DNA of 64,000 bases, from assembly GCA_023213315.1 (NCBI GenBank), contig JAKCPI010013841.1, forward strand, positions 60,107 through 124,106, given 5' to 3'. This stretch comes from Euborellia annulipes (taxonomy: Eukaryota; Arthropoda; Insecta; Dermaptera; Anisolabididae). Of the stretch, positions 45,670 through 56,929 are shown piece after piece. Made by a program: the position numbers and the translations under genes. Every line of letters begins with the position of its first letter. Positions within the stretch are counted from its first letter, which is position 1. The notes below the pieces were generated by a model. It was not told the DNA's origin, ran no database searches, and saw only the letters and a list, made by a program, of their open reading frames with translations.

Positions 45670-46515
45670 TTTCGATAATTTAAATTCATAATGTTTAGAA
45701 ATTTCATATATATTCGGTGAATTGGCGAAAGCATTTTTCTTTTATAATAAGTTAATTGTTTAAGGGTCATATTTTGGTGGGACAGATGGCTGACAAGCCA
45801 GACGGCTCTGAGGCCTTTCTTTCTCTTTATTATAAAAACGTGCTTATCAACAATAGACGAATGGTTAGTGGAATATTTTGGGAAAAGCAATTGAATAACA
45901 ATAAATTTAAATTGACTTGTTTTCATACTTTGGGCCGGATGGCTCTTAGTGCCAGATGTAAATTGAATTCATGGAAATTCTTCCGAAATTTGCCAAGAGA
46001 AATCGTGAGAATATCTCTGGAAGGAATTTCTAAACTGGGCGTTTCAAATATATTACCACGCCCTACTCATTAGGAAATTAGCCAACCAGAGGTCTTTCCG
46101 AAAGTCTGTGAATTTTCGGGGTTGAGTTAGCAAGCAGAGTCGAGTCAGCAGTCAGTCAGTCAGGCAGTCAGAGAGTCAGCAGTTAGTAGGAGTTAGCGAG
46201 TAGACAGTGAGTGAGTTGAATCTAAAAATGTACTACACCACTTACACCAAAATAAAAACCATGTAAAAGAAAATGTGTTCTATTTCAACCCTTGCCTAAG
46301 AGATAGCGAACTTTTTTCATCAACAGGACACACATCCACCAGCAACGGCCGTGCGAGACAGAGAAACCACGATCTACGAGGCTTCACGTTACCCTTAGTA
46401 GGCCATTCATAATCCTTCGGGACTATGATACGGCCCGCTATAAATAAATAATTAATTTTGTTTGCAGCCAACACCACAGGTCGCGACATAATTTGGTCGC
46501 ACCGGAGGGTTAAAC
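45670..46515 (+). other. Unassigned region, possibly LTR and PBS remnant
   Basis: A 105-codon open frame at 45,756-46,073 has no recognised motif. After it come (cagt)n-like repeats (46,140-46,190), AATAAA-type signals, and at about 46,489 the sequence TGGTCGCACCGGAGGG. The complement of that sequence ends in CCA and could be a primer-binding site. If real, an LTR would end at about 46,488; its start was not found. Confidence 0.25.
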
Positions 46516-46525
46516 CTCCTTGGCG

Positions 46526-46572
46526 CAAGACCCTGAAGAAGGAGGGAATAGTCTCCGAAACGTCGGTTTATG
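46526..46572 (+). ncRNA. Hammerhead ribozyme core (CTGAAGA ... GAAACGTC)
   Basis: CTGAAGA, stem II GGAG/CTCC, then GAAAC and GTC. ACC before the core can pair with GGT after GTC to form helix I. Very short helix III, as in dimer-forming minimal hammerheads. Confidence 0.65.
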
Positions 46573-46728
46573 AATAAAGAGATAGTATAAATTATCTTCT
46601 TTTTTTTGGACTGCCTCATCAATATCCATTCAATTATACTTATCAGTCCGTCTCCAAAAATTACTTCAATCTTATATATATATATTTGTTCTAGAATCAT
46701 GTAGGACAGTATGTATATAATTACTTAC

Positions 46729-46867
46729 CTTGTACTATTTTTATTATAATCATCTATGGTAACCATAACATTGCGGAAGGGATTTTTAATTGCTTTTAGT
46801 TTCTCTTCCTGAGTTAAATATTCTTGAAAATCTACCGATACATTTTTTTTATATCCAAATGAAAACC
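46729..46867 (-). CDS. Large lipid transfer protein, displaced exon (follows 50.4-kb exon)
   Basis: On the - strand this is flanked by TTTTTAG and GTAAG. It reads FSFGYKKNVSVDFQEYL, then EEKLKAIKNPF and VTIDDYNKN. It begins with two bases that complete the Gly codon left by the exon at 50,426-50,483, so the two join in phase. The combined pattern (LP.S...L.G..FGY...V) resembles the LLTP segment at the start of the beta-sheet region. Function as for the 10.3-kb exons. Confidence 0.5.
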
Positions 46868-47598
46868 CTAAAAACGATTAAATCAATAATTAAGAAAATA
46901 AATACAATTTTATACGGCCATGCTTTTTGGATGTCCTCATAATTCGTCATTTTAATGTTAGTAAAATCTGAAAATTCAACTAAATTCTACTCAATGAATT
47001 AAATATTCACAGAGATACCTACCTCACATCCTATAACAAAAATTTAACCCTCCAAAATAACCATTCGATTAGAATTATAAAATGATTTTTGATTTAAGAT
47101 AAAATAAATGCATTATAACTTAAAAATTTTAAGTTTGCATCTTATTTAGTTTACGAGCTACAATGTTCTGACAGACCAGAGATGGACGGACGGACCGACG
47201 GCGACGTCACACAGTGGCAAAGGTTTATTTTGTATGTTTTCCTTGTTATTAACAATTAAAAAATAATTTTAAGTTAAATGTTACAATAAAATGTTTTAAA
47301 TTGTTTAAAATAAAGTTGTTCCAAATGATAATAAAAATAAATATTTAAATTAAATTTACCGTGAATTAGCATAATTTTATTTAAAAGAAAAATATTTATT
47401 TATTTATTTATTTATTAATATACACGGGCAGAAAGCCCAATTTTAACAATATTGGTGGAGGGCCAATTGAGATGGGACGGGGCTCATAGTTGTAGGCATT
47501 TTTTCAGAAATATGTATATGAAATTGAAGCCTAACATTTTTGTAAAGGTTTCATTTGTTCTTTTTGTAGAATTATTTTTCCCTTGCAAGGGAGGATAA

Positions 47599-48711
47599 GG
47601 CCCGGCGCAAATTGAACCCAATCCACGCACAGCCCACGTGTGGTCAAGACCCAGCCCATCCACGCAGTAGCGCATATTGAACCCAGCCCACACCCACGCC
47701 ATATCTACACTTTCCATATAAAGAGCTCAAAATTATTATTATTATTATTTATTTTTTTAATTAAATAAGAATTTATCAAGTTTTCTACCTACCCACGACC
47801 CACGAAAACTGTGTTGCTAGCACACCACGATCCACGCGAGACCCACGGAACGTGGGCTGGCCGTGGAATGGGTTTAATATGCGCCACTCCGTCTCAAACC
47901 TTGTTTTACAAAAAATTTTTAAGAAAAAAATAAAAACCGACTTCAAAAAATTAAGTGCAACAAATATAAAAATACACTAAAAGGTATAAAATAATTATTA
48001 TCTTATTTAGTTACAACTAAACGACGAAATATTAACACGAAATTACTTTTTAAAGTCGGTGCCAAACAAACTATACCTATAAGCGAGCGTACCCGCCAAA
48101 CGTACTAAGTAAGATCCGTCGAGTGCGATTCATAAAAGGTATATGTTTGGCACCAACTTCAAAAAGTAATTTCGTGTTAATATTTCGTCGTTTAGTTGTA
48201 ACTAAATAAGATAATAATTATTTTATACCTTTTAGTGTATTTTTATATTTGTTGCATTTTGAAGTCGGATTTTTTTTCTTAAAAATTTTTATTTTTCTCT
48301 TTTTAGTGATGTTATTAATAGTGATTATATCATCAGAACTTGACCAAATTAATATGACACCATCCCTAAGACACCCCCTTTCGGATAAAAAAAGAACCAT
48401 CGAAATCGGTTCATAAACAAAGAGGTTAGGTCTAAACAAACCTAAACAAACCTAATAAAAAAGGTCTAATACCTATGAAAAAAAATCGAAAAAAAAATGG
48501 GACCAATCGGAAGCTAGACTGGACCCAATGCAAAAAAAATTTTCAAAATCGGTTGACAATTGGCGGAGATATGAGGTAACATAGGCACAAAAAAAAAAAA
48601 AAAAAAAAAAAAAATTCAATCGAATAGAGAACCTCCTCCTTTTTTGAAGTCGGTTAAAAATAGCCGACGCGTGGGCTAGACGACCATTTGGGTTGAATTT
48701 GCGCCGGGCTA
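47599..48711. mobile_element. MITE interrupted by a foldback composite
   Basis: Ends are GCCCGGCGCAAATTGAACCC (47,600) and its inverse GGGTTGAATTTGCGCCGGGC (48,690). Between them 'cccacg' repeats occur on both sides of an inserted foldback element (about 47,908-48,655). Confidence 0.7.
47908..48655 (-). repeat. Foldback composite of the accgacttcaaaa family (copy 2)
   Basis: A palindrome (47,908-48,292) matching 17.5-17.9 kb, followed by a unit ending 'gaacctcctccttttttgaa'. The same composite in opposite order and orientation is at 53,128-54,172. Confidence 0.8.
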
Positions 48712-48719
48712 ATTAAAGC

Positions 48720-49329
48720 TCTCAACGGTATACCCCCTGGTTATTGGAAGGAAGTTATACTTTTAATACCAAAAACTCTAGTCATAACTATCAAAAAAGT
48801 TTTAATGAATAAGTAAAGTACCTGGAACATCGGTAATTTTTTGCTTTAGTTCAAAGTGATATATTAATATTATTTTTAATAATTTAATATTCAATAAAAA
48901 ATACCTCCAATTAATCAAATTGGCAAATTCTAATATATAATAATATTTGTAATGAATTATTAGTGGGATATAAAATTAAAAAACCAATTAATTATTAAAA
49001 GGAAATTGAATAAAAATGTAATTATACATTTTTATCGAGACAACCACCTGTGAATAATTATTTCAATTAACAAAAAACCCATCAAAAACAACTTAGCCGA
49101 AGATGAGACCGTGACAGATCGAATTGTCAACCCAAAAACCCCCTAACCCGTGAATTTCATCCAAATCGTTAGAGCGAATTTTATTTATAGAAGAAATCTA
49201 ATATAATAAGATAAGATAAGATCAATTGAATCTCTTATGGGGAAAATATATTCACCATTCCGAAAAATCTTCTATCATGATTTTAGCCGTTATTCCTTTA
49301 TTGAATTTACCACATAGGGTTTATTAAAT
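48720..49329. other. Gene-free A/T-rich stretch
   Basis: No exon, repeat pair or RNA recognised. Confidence 0.4.
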
Positions 49330-49424
49330 TGAAAGTTTTGTGCCGAGAGTAGCAGAATTTTTATATATTGAAGGAGACAATAAAAGAGTGTGTCTTCTGC
49401 TGGAATTATAAATTTTATTTATTT

Positions 49425-49480
49425 ATAACGAGACTATAGTTTCGAGGGCTTTGCCCTCTTCATCAGTCTATTACAATGGA
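49425..49480 (-). ncRNA. Hammerhead ribozyme core, left arm
   Basis: - strand CTGATGA, A, stem II GAGGGC-AAA-GCCCTC, GAAAC-TATA-GTC. Intact. Confidence 0.75.
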
Positions 49481-49527
49481 TTCACAGGAATTAATTTATG
49501 AATTCATAAATTAATTCCTGTGAATCC

Positions 49528-49582
49528 ATTGTAATAGACTGATGAAGAGGGCAAAGCCCTCGAAACTATAGTCTCGTTATAA
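49528..49582 (+). ncRNA. Hammerhead ribozyme core, right arm
   Basis: CTGATGA at 49,539-49,545, stem II GAGGGC/GCCCTC, GAAA at 49,562-49,565, GTC at 49,571-49,573. Helix I can form from GA/TC plus TAA/TTA around a small internal loop. Confidence 0.8.
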
Positions 49583-49631
49583 ATAAATAAAATTTATAAT
49601 TCCAGCAGAAGAACTCTTTATTGACTCCTTC

Positions 49632-50290
49632 AATACAGGGTATGGTCAAGTATTGTAATCGTGCATGAAAAAAGTGTTTTTTTTCCTTCTTTTTTTCGAA
49701 ATATCTCAAAAACGGCTGAAACTATTTTGATTAAAAAAATTGAGCGAAACCATGGCATTTCGCTCTACAAAAAAGCTCTAATAAGTGAACATCGAAAAAA
49801 TTATATTTTTCGAGATAATAATTGTTTTGTCAAAATGTCTGTTAGTTAGTCTGTGCGTTACCAAATTTTTGTGGACGAGCTAGCTCAAAAACTAGTGTGA
49901 ATATCGAAACCAAATTTCACACGTAGTTTTGGTCCATTGAGATTAAGAGCTGATTAGATTTTGGTGCATATCGACCCAAAATTAAGGGGGTGGAGGGGGG
50001 TTAAAAATTAAAAATCTAGGCCATTTGAGCAAACTCAACCAAATTTTGTATACATAATCAGTGGACCCCCAGAAGTCTAAAAATGCAAAAACTAACCGCC
50101 CAAAATGGGGGGGGGTGGGGTCAAAAAATGAAAATCTAGGCTCTTGTACCAAACTCAACCAAATTTTGTATACATAATCAGTGGGCCCCCAGGAGTCTAA
50201 AAATGCAAAAACTAACCCCCCCCCCCTACATGATTATAAATAATTTTATTAAATATTAAATATAAGTGAGGGGCCAGGTTGTATGGTAAA
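49632..50290 (+). repeat. Dispersed repeat R-A (copy 3) with C/G-run units
   Basis: 'gtatggtcaagtattgtaat' onward as in other copies, then two units 'tcaaccaaattttgtataca' with G or C runs. Confidence 0.8.
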
Positions 50291-50425
50291 GTCAAGTGGA
50301 TGGCCACATCAGAACACGTCAGCTTATTTTTTTTAGATTGTGTCCAAAAGAATCGTGCGATATTTTATTGTTAATATTTGATGAGGAGGTCATATTGAAT
50401 AGCATTTATTATTATATTTATTTAC

Positions 50426-50550
50426 CTTTTAATTGCATAACGCCAACAGAATCAGGTAGATCTCTTGCATTTCTAATGAATGACTAGATAAAGTACCAGA
50501 ATTTTGAAAATATTCCTTCATTTTGTTGTTCTTCTTCGAATTCATTGATA
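50426..50550 (-). CDS. Large lipid transfer protein, displaced exon
   Basis: 50,426-50,483 reads SFIRNARDLPDSVGVMQLK on the - strand, with TATCTAG before and GTAAA after. The same frame is open upstream of that TAG back to another acceptor at about 50,551 (INEFEEEQQNEGIFSKFW), so either acceptor may be used or the TAG is an error. It joins in phase to the exon at 46,729-46,867. LLTP-like by position and pattern. Confidence 0.45.
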
Positions 50551-51353
50551 CTTAAAAAAATATATAGATTTAAAATGTTATAAATATTAATTTTAATTGG
50601 TCTAATTTAAACTTATTCTAAAAATTCCAAAATTTTAATTAAAGAAATTAACATTTCCTTCTCATGCTAGACCAGGAGTCGGCAAATTCCCTGCTTCTAA
50701 TTCTACAAATTCATTTTTATTGCATGTATTATTTATTATTATTATAATGAATTTGTATTGTAAGTCTACTGGTTTGCTATGTAAAAAATAAATATGATTT
50801 TAAAATTAAATAAATACCCTCTCTGGGAAAATTCATGAAATAAAAAATATAGAATATTATTTAAATATTGATCAAATAATTTTTCATATATCTGGATAGC
50901 TGATTTGAAATTAAAAAATGAATAAGAATAGACGGCCCATTTTGGAACCGCCATTTTAAAAAATGGCTTCCTTATGATTAAATGCGTAGTTAAACATTTT
51001 TAACGTATTAAGCCTAACTCTTTTGAAAATAAATACATAATTTAATAATATCGTATGGAAAAATAAATGTCTGCAATTTAAAAAAATAGCAGCCCTCTGC
51101 TTCATTTTTGTTTGGTGAAAAAATATAAATAGTTGGCTTTCCAGTTCTAATTTAATTAACATCCATTGTGAAAATATATTTTTTCCATTTTAAAAAAAAA
51201 ATAATAATAAACACTTAATAATAATAATAATATAAACGTTTCACTAAGGATCCATTGGTATCTCTATACCTACAGGTTTGATCTCTATTCTAGACAGTGG
51301 ATTTTATGTTTATGAAATTAAACTAATTTTTTTTTTTCATCTATATATATTTA

Positions 51354-53032
51354 TTAGGAGTAATTCAAATATAAACGAGCCTTTTTGCAAAAATATTTAT
51401 TTGTACATTTAAAAGAAGAAAACACACTTTTATACTTATTTTTCTACATAGTCTCCCCTTCTTATTAATGCATTTTTTCCTATCGAACAGGTAGTTTTTT
51501 CATGCCGATTTCGAAGAATGACTTAAGAGGGTGTCCATCCAATTGCGCACGAGACTGTTCAACTTCTCCATCGCTTTTAAAACGTTCTTTTTTTTTTTTT
51601 TTTTTTTTTTTTTAATGCAATCGAATGCAAGAAGGGGTGCACCAGTAAAGATGCAGCCCCTATGGATCTCGAAAGACCCTTGCATTACCGAAGAGAAGGG
51701 AAAGTTGATTAAGTGAGAGGGTGTAGACGTAGGTGTCTATGCACTCCGGTTTTGAAGGTTTGAAGATTATAGGTGCTGGGAAAGATAGAGGCTGGGAGAG
51801 AGTTCCAGTTCCTTGAAGTCATGGGGATATATGTATTGGCGAATGAAGTGGTCCGGCACTTTTCTAATTTGACCGCGAAAGAGTGTTGGGAGTCGGCAAA
51901 ACGCGTGCTACGTGCAAAGCATGCTTTGGGGGGAATTATTGATTTTATCTCATCAGAGCACCTGCCGTGATAGTATCTATAGAAAAGGGAAAGGGCAGAG
52001 ACATCTCTTCGATGAGCCAGCGAGTCGAGGGAGTCGGTGAGGGTAGAATCGTCAATTAGCCTGACGGCTCGTTTCTGAATTGCATCCAGGGTAGCAAGAG
52101 AGTATTTTGAGGCCCCTCTCCACAGATGAGAGCCGTATTCGAGACAGGGGCGGATTTGGGCCTTGTAGATGGTGAGAAGTTGTGGGGGTTTGTAAAATCG
52201 CTTGGACCTGAATAAGAAGCCAATCTTCCTTGCTGCAGATTTCGCCACAGAGGAGATGTGTTCATTCCAAGACAGGTCAGATGCGACAGAGACGCCCAGC
52301 ATGGATAGGCTGTCACACATTTTTAGGGTATCTCCTCCAAGTGCTTTTTTGAGAGGGCAAAACATATGAAAATCGCATTGTGAAAGGTCAGGGCTGTAGG
52401 GGGGGTGGTCAAGTGTAGTCCAATGCATTTCAATCAATTTTTGGGTTTTTAGGGCTGCAGTGTGGGGTCTTGCATTGTCATGCAAGAGCAGGACGTCTCG
52501 GATGGGCTGACGGCGCCTTTTTGACCGATATGCAGCTCGAACCTGGTCAAGAAGGCCACAGTAGTAGGCAGCGTTTATTGTGCGACGATCGTGAAGAAAA
52601 TCAAGGAGTAAAACTCCTTGAGAGTCCCAAAAAACCGTTGACATCACCTTCCCGGCTGACAAGCGAGTTTTGGCTTTTGATGGTCCTGGCTCCCCCTTTG
52701 CTCTCCCTCCATTACTCCATACTGGCCCTTTTTTTCGACTCGGGAGTGTAGTGTGCATTCTCCCCGAACTGTGCCCGCACTCGATCCCGAATTTCGGCTG
52801 GTTTAACGCCTTCGTTCTTTAAAAACTTTATTATGATGCTTTGCGCAACCGAAGGAGGAACCTCTCTTTCGTTCATTGTGAGGACAACTAAAGAAACCGG
52901 TCTGGCGGTCGGCTTGGCCTTAAGTCATCTAGAGGGGATCCCCCCAACCCTTCCCGACGGTCCGCCTACCTCCGACACGCTTTCTAAGTCCTCAGAATTA
53001 AAAGGCTCGTTTATATTTGAATGCTCCTCGTA
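51354..53032 (-). mobile_element. mariner element, internally deleted and interrupted by a LINE
   Basis: Terminal inverted repeats ATTCAAATATAAACGAGCCT at about 51,363 and, inverted, at about 53,022. On the - strand the N-terminal helix-turn-helix (IIIKFLKNEGVKPAEIRDRV) runs directly into the late catalytic part, so the segment with the first catalytic Asp is deleted. HDNARPHTA (second Asp) and PYSPDLSQCDFHMF (third position) are present. The C-terminus (LKSFFEIGMKKLP) lies beyond the LINE insertion, near 51,450-51,580. Confidence 0.85.
51587..52318 (-). pseudogene. LINE ORF2 C-terminal fragment with poly(A) tail
   Basis: Reads MLGVSVASDLSWNEHI, then YKAQIRPCLEYGSHLWRG, LDAIQKRAVRLIDD and NWNSLPASIFPS, the standard LINE thumb and C-terminal region. 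It ends at 51,709, followed by a 3' UTR and about 27 T on the + strand (poly(A), 51,587-51,613). Inserted inside mariner, it creates a fused 349-residue frame (51,709-52,758). 5'-truncated. Confidence 0.88.
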
Positions 53033-53127
53033 ACAAGTCTATAAAAGTTCATTTTGCTCAGTCTATTAGATTTAAGATTTCTTTAGAAAATCCCGAGGAA
53101 ATGTTCTACTGAATCCAAATAATTTTT

Positions 53128-54172
53128 TAACCGACTTCAAAAAAGGAGGAGGTTCTCTATTCGACAGATTTTTTTTTTTTTTTTTTGTGCCTATGTTACC
53201 TCATATCTCCGCCAATTGTGTACCGATTTTGAAAAAAAAAATTGCATTGTGTTCAGTCTACCTTCCAATTGGTCCCATTTTTTTTCATAGGTATTAGACC
53301 TTTTTTGTTAGGTTTGTTCAGGCCTAACTTCTTTGTTTATGAACCGATTTCGATGATTCTTTTTTTATTGGAAAGGGGGTATCTTAGGGATGGTGCCATA
53401 TTAATTTGGTCAAGTTCTGATGATATAATCACTATTAATAACATCACTAAAAAGAGAAAAAATAAAAATAATTTTTAAGAAAAAAATAAAACCGACTTCA
53501 AAAAATTAAATGCAACAAATAAAATACACTAAAAGGTATAAAATAATTATTATCTTATTTAGTTACAACTAAACGACGAAATATTAACATGAAATTACTT
53601 TTTGATGTCGGTACCAAACAAACTATACCTATGAAGGATCTGCGTGAGCTGGAGGGATATTTCTGGGCGAAATAATTCTCAAACAAAGCTTCCTTTAATA
53701 ATATCTTTATTTACAAAAGTTAAGAAATATGTACAAGTTGTTTCGAAGCGATACTGGTGCCTCTCTGGTAACTGATGACTGATAACTGTATTCACCAGAT
53801 GGGAGTCTTTGATGTCTGGCCGGATGGACGCTGGTCTAGTACCGATGCTATGCGCGCGGCTTCCGCCAGGTTGGTGGCGCTGAAGTGTTGACGGGAGCTC
53901 CCGCGCTCTCTTGAAGTCTTATTGTGGGTGAATATGTTCCCCACACCTATAATCGAGCATACCCTCCAAACGTACTAAGTAAGATCCGTCGAGTGCGATT
54001 CATAAAAGGTATATGTTTGGCACCGACTTCAAAAAGTAATTTCATGTTAATATTTCGTCGTTTAGTTGTAACTAAATAAGATAATAATTATTTTATACCT
54101 TTTAGTGTATTTTATTTGTTGCATTTAATTTTTTGAAGTCGGTTTTATTTTTTCTTAAAAATTATTTTTTAT
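53128..54172 (+). repeat. Foldback composite of the accgacttcaaaa family (copy 3)
   Basis: Starts 'accgacttcaaaaaaggagg', includes a T run and 'cctatgttacctcatatctc', then the palindrome 53,476-54,172. The palindrome is interrupted by a solo LTR. Confidence 0.8.
53632..53945 (-). mobile_element. Solo LTR with 4-bp target duplication
   Basis: + strand TGAAGGATC ... TTCCCCACA, flanked by ccta on both sides (53,628-53,631 and 53,946-53,949). It interrupts the 'actatacctataa' centre of the foldback palindrome, which is continuous in the other copies. Confidence 0.8.
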
Positions 54173-54189
54173 TCCATGTTATTCACTTC

Positions 54190-54505
54190 CTCGGACATGA
54201 AATGAAAATCATCTCTAACAACTTGGATTCCGTAGAAAACACCTCGGAATTTTCCAAATATGTAAATACATTTCTCTTTTATAAAACCTTATTTTTTCTG
54301 ATGTTTCTCGTGCAATATCGTCTTCAACCAAATCGAGAACAAAAGATGCTGGACATGATGTTATAACGCTAGCCACATCAATTTGGGCATTCAAATAGTA
54401 GGACATAATTCTTCTTATCTGTTCATAGCGAGTGATAGATAGGTTTCCAATATCTAAATTGCTTGGAATTAGAGATTGTTTTTTAATTATATGATCACTA
54501 TCTTC
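54190..54505 (-). CDS. Large lipid transfer protein, displaced exon
   Basis: - strand exon after TTATCTAG: ITRYEQIRRIMSYYLNAQ, then VITSCPASFVLDLVEDDI and ETSEKI, followed in another frame by YLENSEVF. The pattern (..CP...V...V..DI..E.S..I) resembles the late helical repeats of LLTP proteins. One frame change near 54,250 falls in an A/T run. The 3' part abuts the foldback repeat at 54,172. Confidence 0.45.
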
Positions 54506-54807
54506 CTAGATAATTCCGGAATTTAAAAATTATATTAATATTTCACATGAATATTTAGATTTTTTGTGAATTCAGTGACTTACTTTAGAGAGTTGTTTTC
54601 GATTAGTTTTATCCAAACTTTTAGAATGAGAGCATTTTATTATGAACTTTTTATTAAAGTATCCAAAATGTAAAGTCGTAAGAGATCCTCTCATATCAGT
54701 CCCTTTCCCAGTCAGATGACCAATAAACCTAGAATCACCCACATGTATATAGATATACACAACATTTTTGATTAGATGATTAATAAGTACAGTAACATTA
54801 ACAAATA

Positions 54808-55150
54808 CAGTGGACTCCCGTGTATAACGCGAATTCGTATAATGCGACGAAAAAACTGTGCTAGTAGGTAGGTACTCATATAGCGCGATAAACAGTCCCG
54901 TATAACTCGTAAGATAAATTTAACATTTTCACATAGTTTCTGATTTTTGAAGCTGACGAAGCAGCGGTTTATAAAACATTTAAAGATATAAAGGGAGTTT
55001 CAAAACTTTAAAACTAATATTTTTTTGTTGGAAATAATCTTCTACCGGTACAAAACAGTTATAAAACTAATTACCAAACATTTTAAGCAATAATACATCA
55101 GGGTGGGGCCGAATGCAGTCCCTGATTTGAAGGGTTATACGGGACTGTTT
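54808..55150. mobile_element. pogo/Tigger-like MITE fragment
   Basis: The terminus CAGTGGACTCCCGTGTATAAC directly after TA is a pogo-type end. Inverted 'cagtcccgtataac' and 'gttatacgggactg' blocks lie inside. The far terminus was not found. Confidence 0.5.
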
Positions 55151-55269
55151 ATCGCCCTATATGACTACCTACCACTACCTACTAGTCACAATTCGTACAA
55201 TTTTTTAATTAATTTAAGTTTATCCATTTCTAAACGCCGGCAGTTAAAAAAATCACCTACAATTATAGG

Positions 55270-56200
55270 CTGTTCAGTCAAATTGTGTTTTTATCAGGAA
55301 AGTTTTGGGGTAGTTCTGATTTTTTGCATATATATGTTTTTTGGGGCGCTGAATCCAAATCTGAGGTCTCCCACCAAAATTTCGTGACGCAACATTGTAG
55401 AAAATGCAAAAAAATGTGAAAATTTCCATTTTTTGGCGGTTTTTTGCTTATAACTCGAAAACTATCAACTTTTCGTAAATAACCTTCCTATTCAAAATGA
55501 AAGTTCATAAAATTTCCTACAAATTTCATTATTTAGGTTTTTTCTCCGACCAACCGTTCGGGCTCAAGCGCAAAATCCAAGTTTTCGACCTCGGCAGCCC
55601 CCCGGATCACCCAAAAACTCGCACTTTTTTCGATATTTTCCCATTTTGACCATGAAGGAGCACGTTTTCGACAAAGACCACTCTATACATTTTTAAACTA
55701 GATTAAATTTTCTACAATTCAAACAAAGTTTCATCTTAATTGGATAAATGGTAATCCGTGCCGCAATGAGGTTGAAGTTTTGAAAAACTGCAATTTTTTG
55801 CAAAAAATCGCAATTTTTCCTTCATAAAATGAAAACCACTCATCCTAGAAACTTGATTCTTATCTCATTCTCTAGGAAATTTTATTGACTTGAACGTTTA
55901 CTTGTACCACTTTTTTGATAAAACTCTTAGATTTATAGATATCCAGCATTTTCCATGACAGGATATGATTCGAATCCTCAGAAGTGTCATGGAAAATGCT
56001 GGATATCTATAAATCTAAGACTTTTATCAAAAAAGTAGTCCAAATAAACGTTCAAGTCAATAAAATTTCTAGAGAATGAGACAGGAATCAAGTTTTTAGG
56101 ATGAGTGGTTTTCATTTTATGGGGGAAAACTGCGATTTTTTGAAAAAATAGATCATTTCTTGTCATGGAAAATGGTGTATCTATAAATCTAAGAGTTTTA
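55270..56200. repeat. Large non-coding repeat, copy 1
   Basis: About 660 bp ('gtgtttttatcaggaaagtt', 'aactcgaaaactatcaactt', 'ccgaccaaccgttcgggctc') repeated in the same orientation at 59,635-60,330. The right half (55,790-56,200) is itself an inverted repeat around 55,965. Open frames inside are not supported. Confidence 0.8.
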
Positions 56201-56272
56201 ACATATGTAAATAAAAAAAGTATTATTTAAAGTAAATTTTAATTATTTTGGATTAATAGAATAAACTTGAAC

Positions 56273-56562
56273 CTGAATACGGTATTTTTGTTGAAAGCTT
56301 TTTCCAGATATTTCAAAATTATACTTCCAGATCGTTTAAATGAATTCAACTTTTGAGAATCAAAACATTTTCTAGCTTGATCAAATATCAATTTAGTATT
56401 ATTGGCTTCTCCTCTTCCAAGACCATAACCTGCTAATTCAATGAGATAGATTGCTGAATGACGAACTAAAGCATTTGAATCAACTCTTGAAATAATACTT
56501 AAATGAATTGTGAATAGTGAAGTGGCCAAATGGGAAGAATAATTAAAAGGTCCATCTTTAAT
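56273..56562 (-). CDS. Large lipid transfer protein, displaced exon (probably exon 5)
   Basis: After TTTTTAG the - strand reads DGPFNYSSHLATSLFTIHLS, then SNALVRHSAIYLIELAGYG and SIILKYLEKAF. It starts in phase 0, which fits the corrected end of the + strand exon at 11,444-11,625. The pattern VRHSA....L.........LKYLEKA fits the helical region of LLTP proteins. A GT donor (CAG/GTTCAAG) is at about 56,273. Confidence 0.5.
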
Positions 56563-56929
56563 CTAAAAATGAGGAAAATTATGAATTAAGAATTTATTAT
56601 TATTTATTTCTTTAATAAAATAATTTGGAATGTACTGAGGGAAAAATCTACTTGTTTGTTTTTTTGTCATTTATCGATGGTGTCCAGGTAATAGGGCGAG
56701 GGCGATACTCACAGAACAAAAATTCTACACGAGTTACAAAAATTATTTTCTAACTAGAAATATCTTGATGATCGAAAACATTAGGTACAGAAATTAATTG
56801 AATTGATATATAATAAACCTAGAATCACCCAAATGTATATCTTAATTTTTTATTAGATTAAATTAATAAAATTAAGAGATAATAAGTAACATCTATATTA
56901 ACATAATATATAAATTATTATTATCATTT

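Larger units (their letters stand above)
49330..49640. mobile_element. Palindromic hammerhead element (gccgagagtagcagaa family)
   Basis: Near-perfect inverted arms about 49,390-49,500 and 49,501-49,610 ('gactatagtttcgagggct' / 'agccctcgaaactatagtct'), a 'gtgccgagagtagcagaat' left end and 'gactccttcaata' right end. One hammerhead core in each arm. Relatives: 57.66-57.88, 58.56-58.79 and 61.63-61.89 kb. Confidence 0.75.

Noticed and set aside
45756..46073. 105-codon frame as a host gene
   Set aside because: No recognised domain, no splice sites in a sensible place, and it lies beside repeat and LTR-like sequence; left as unassigned.
49661..49849. 62-codon frame, and the matching one at 9,911-10,141
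   Set aside because: Both lie inside dispersed repeat R-A, in opposite orientations, with no motif.
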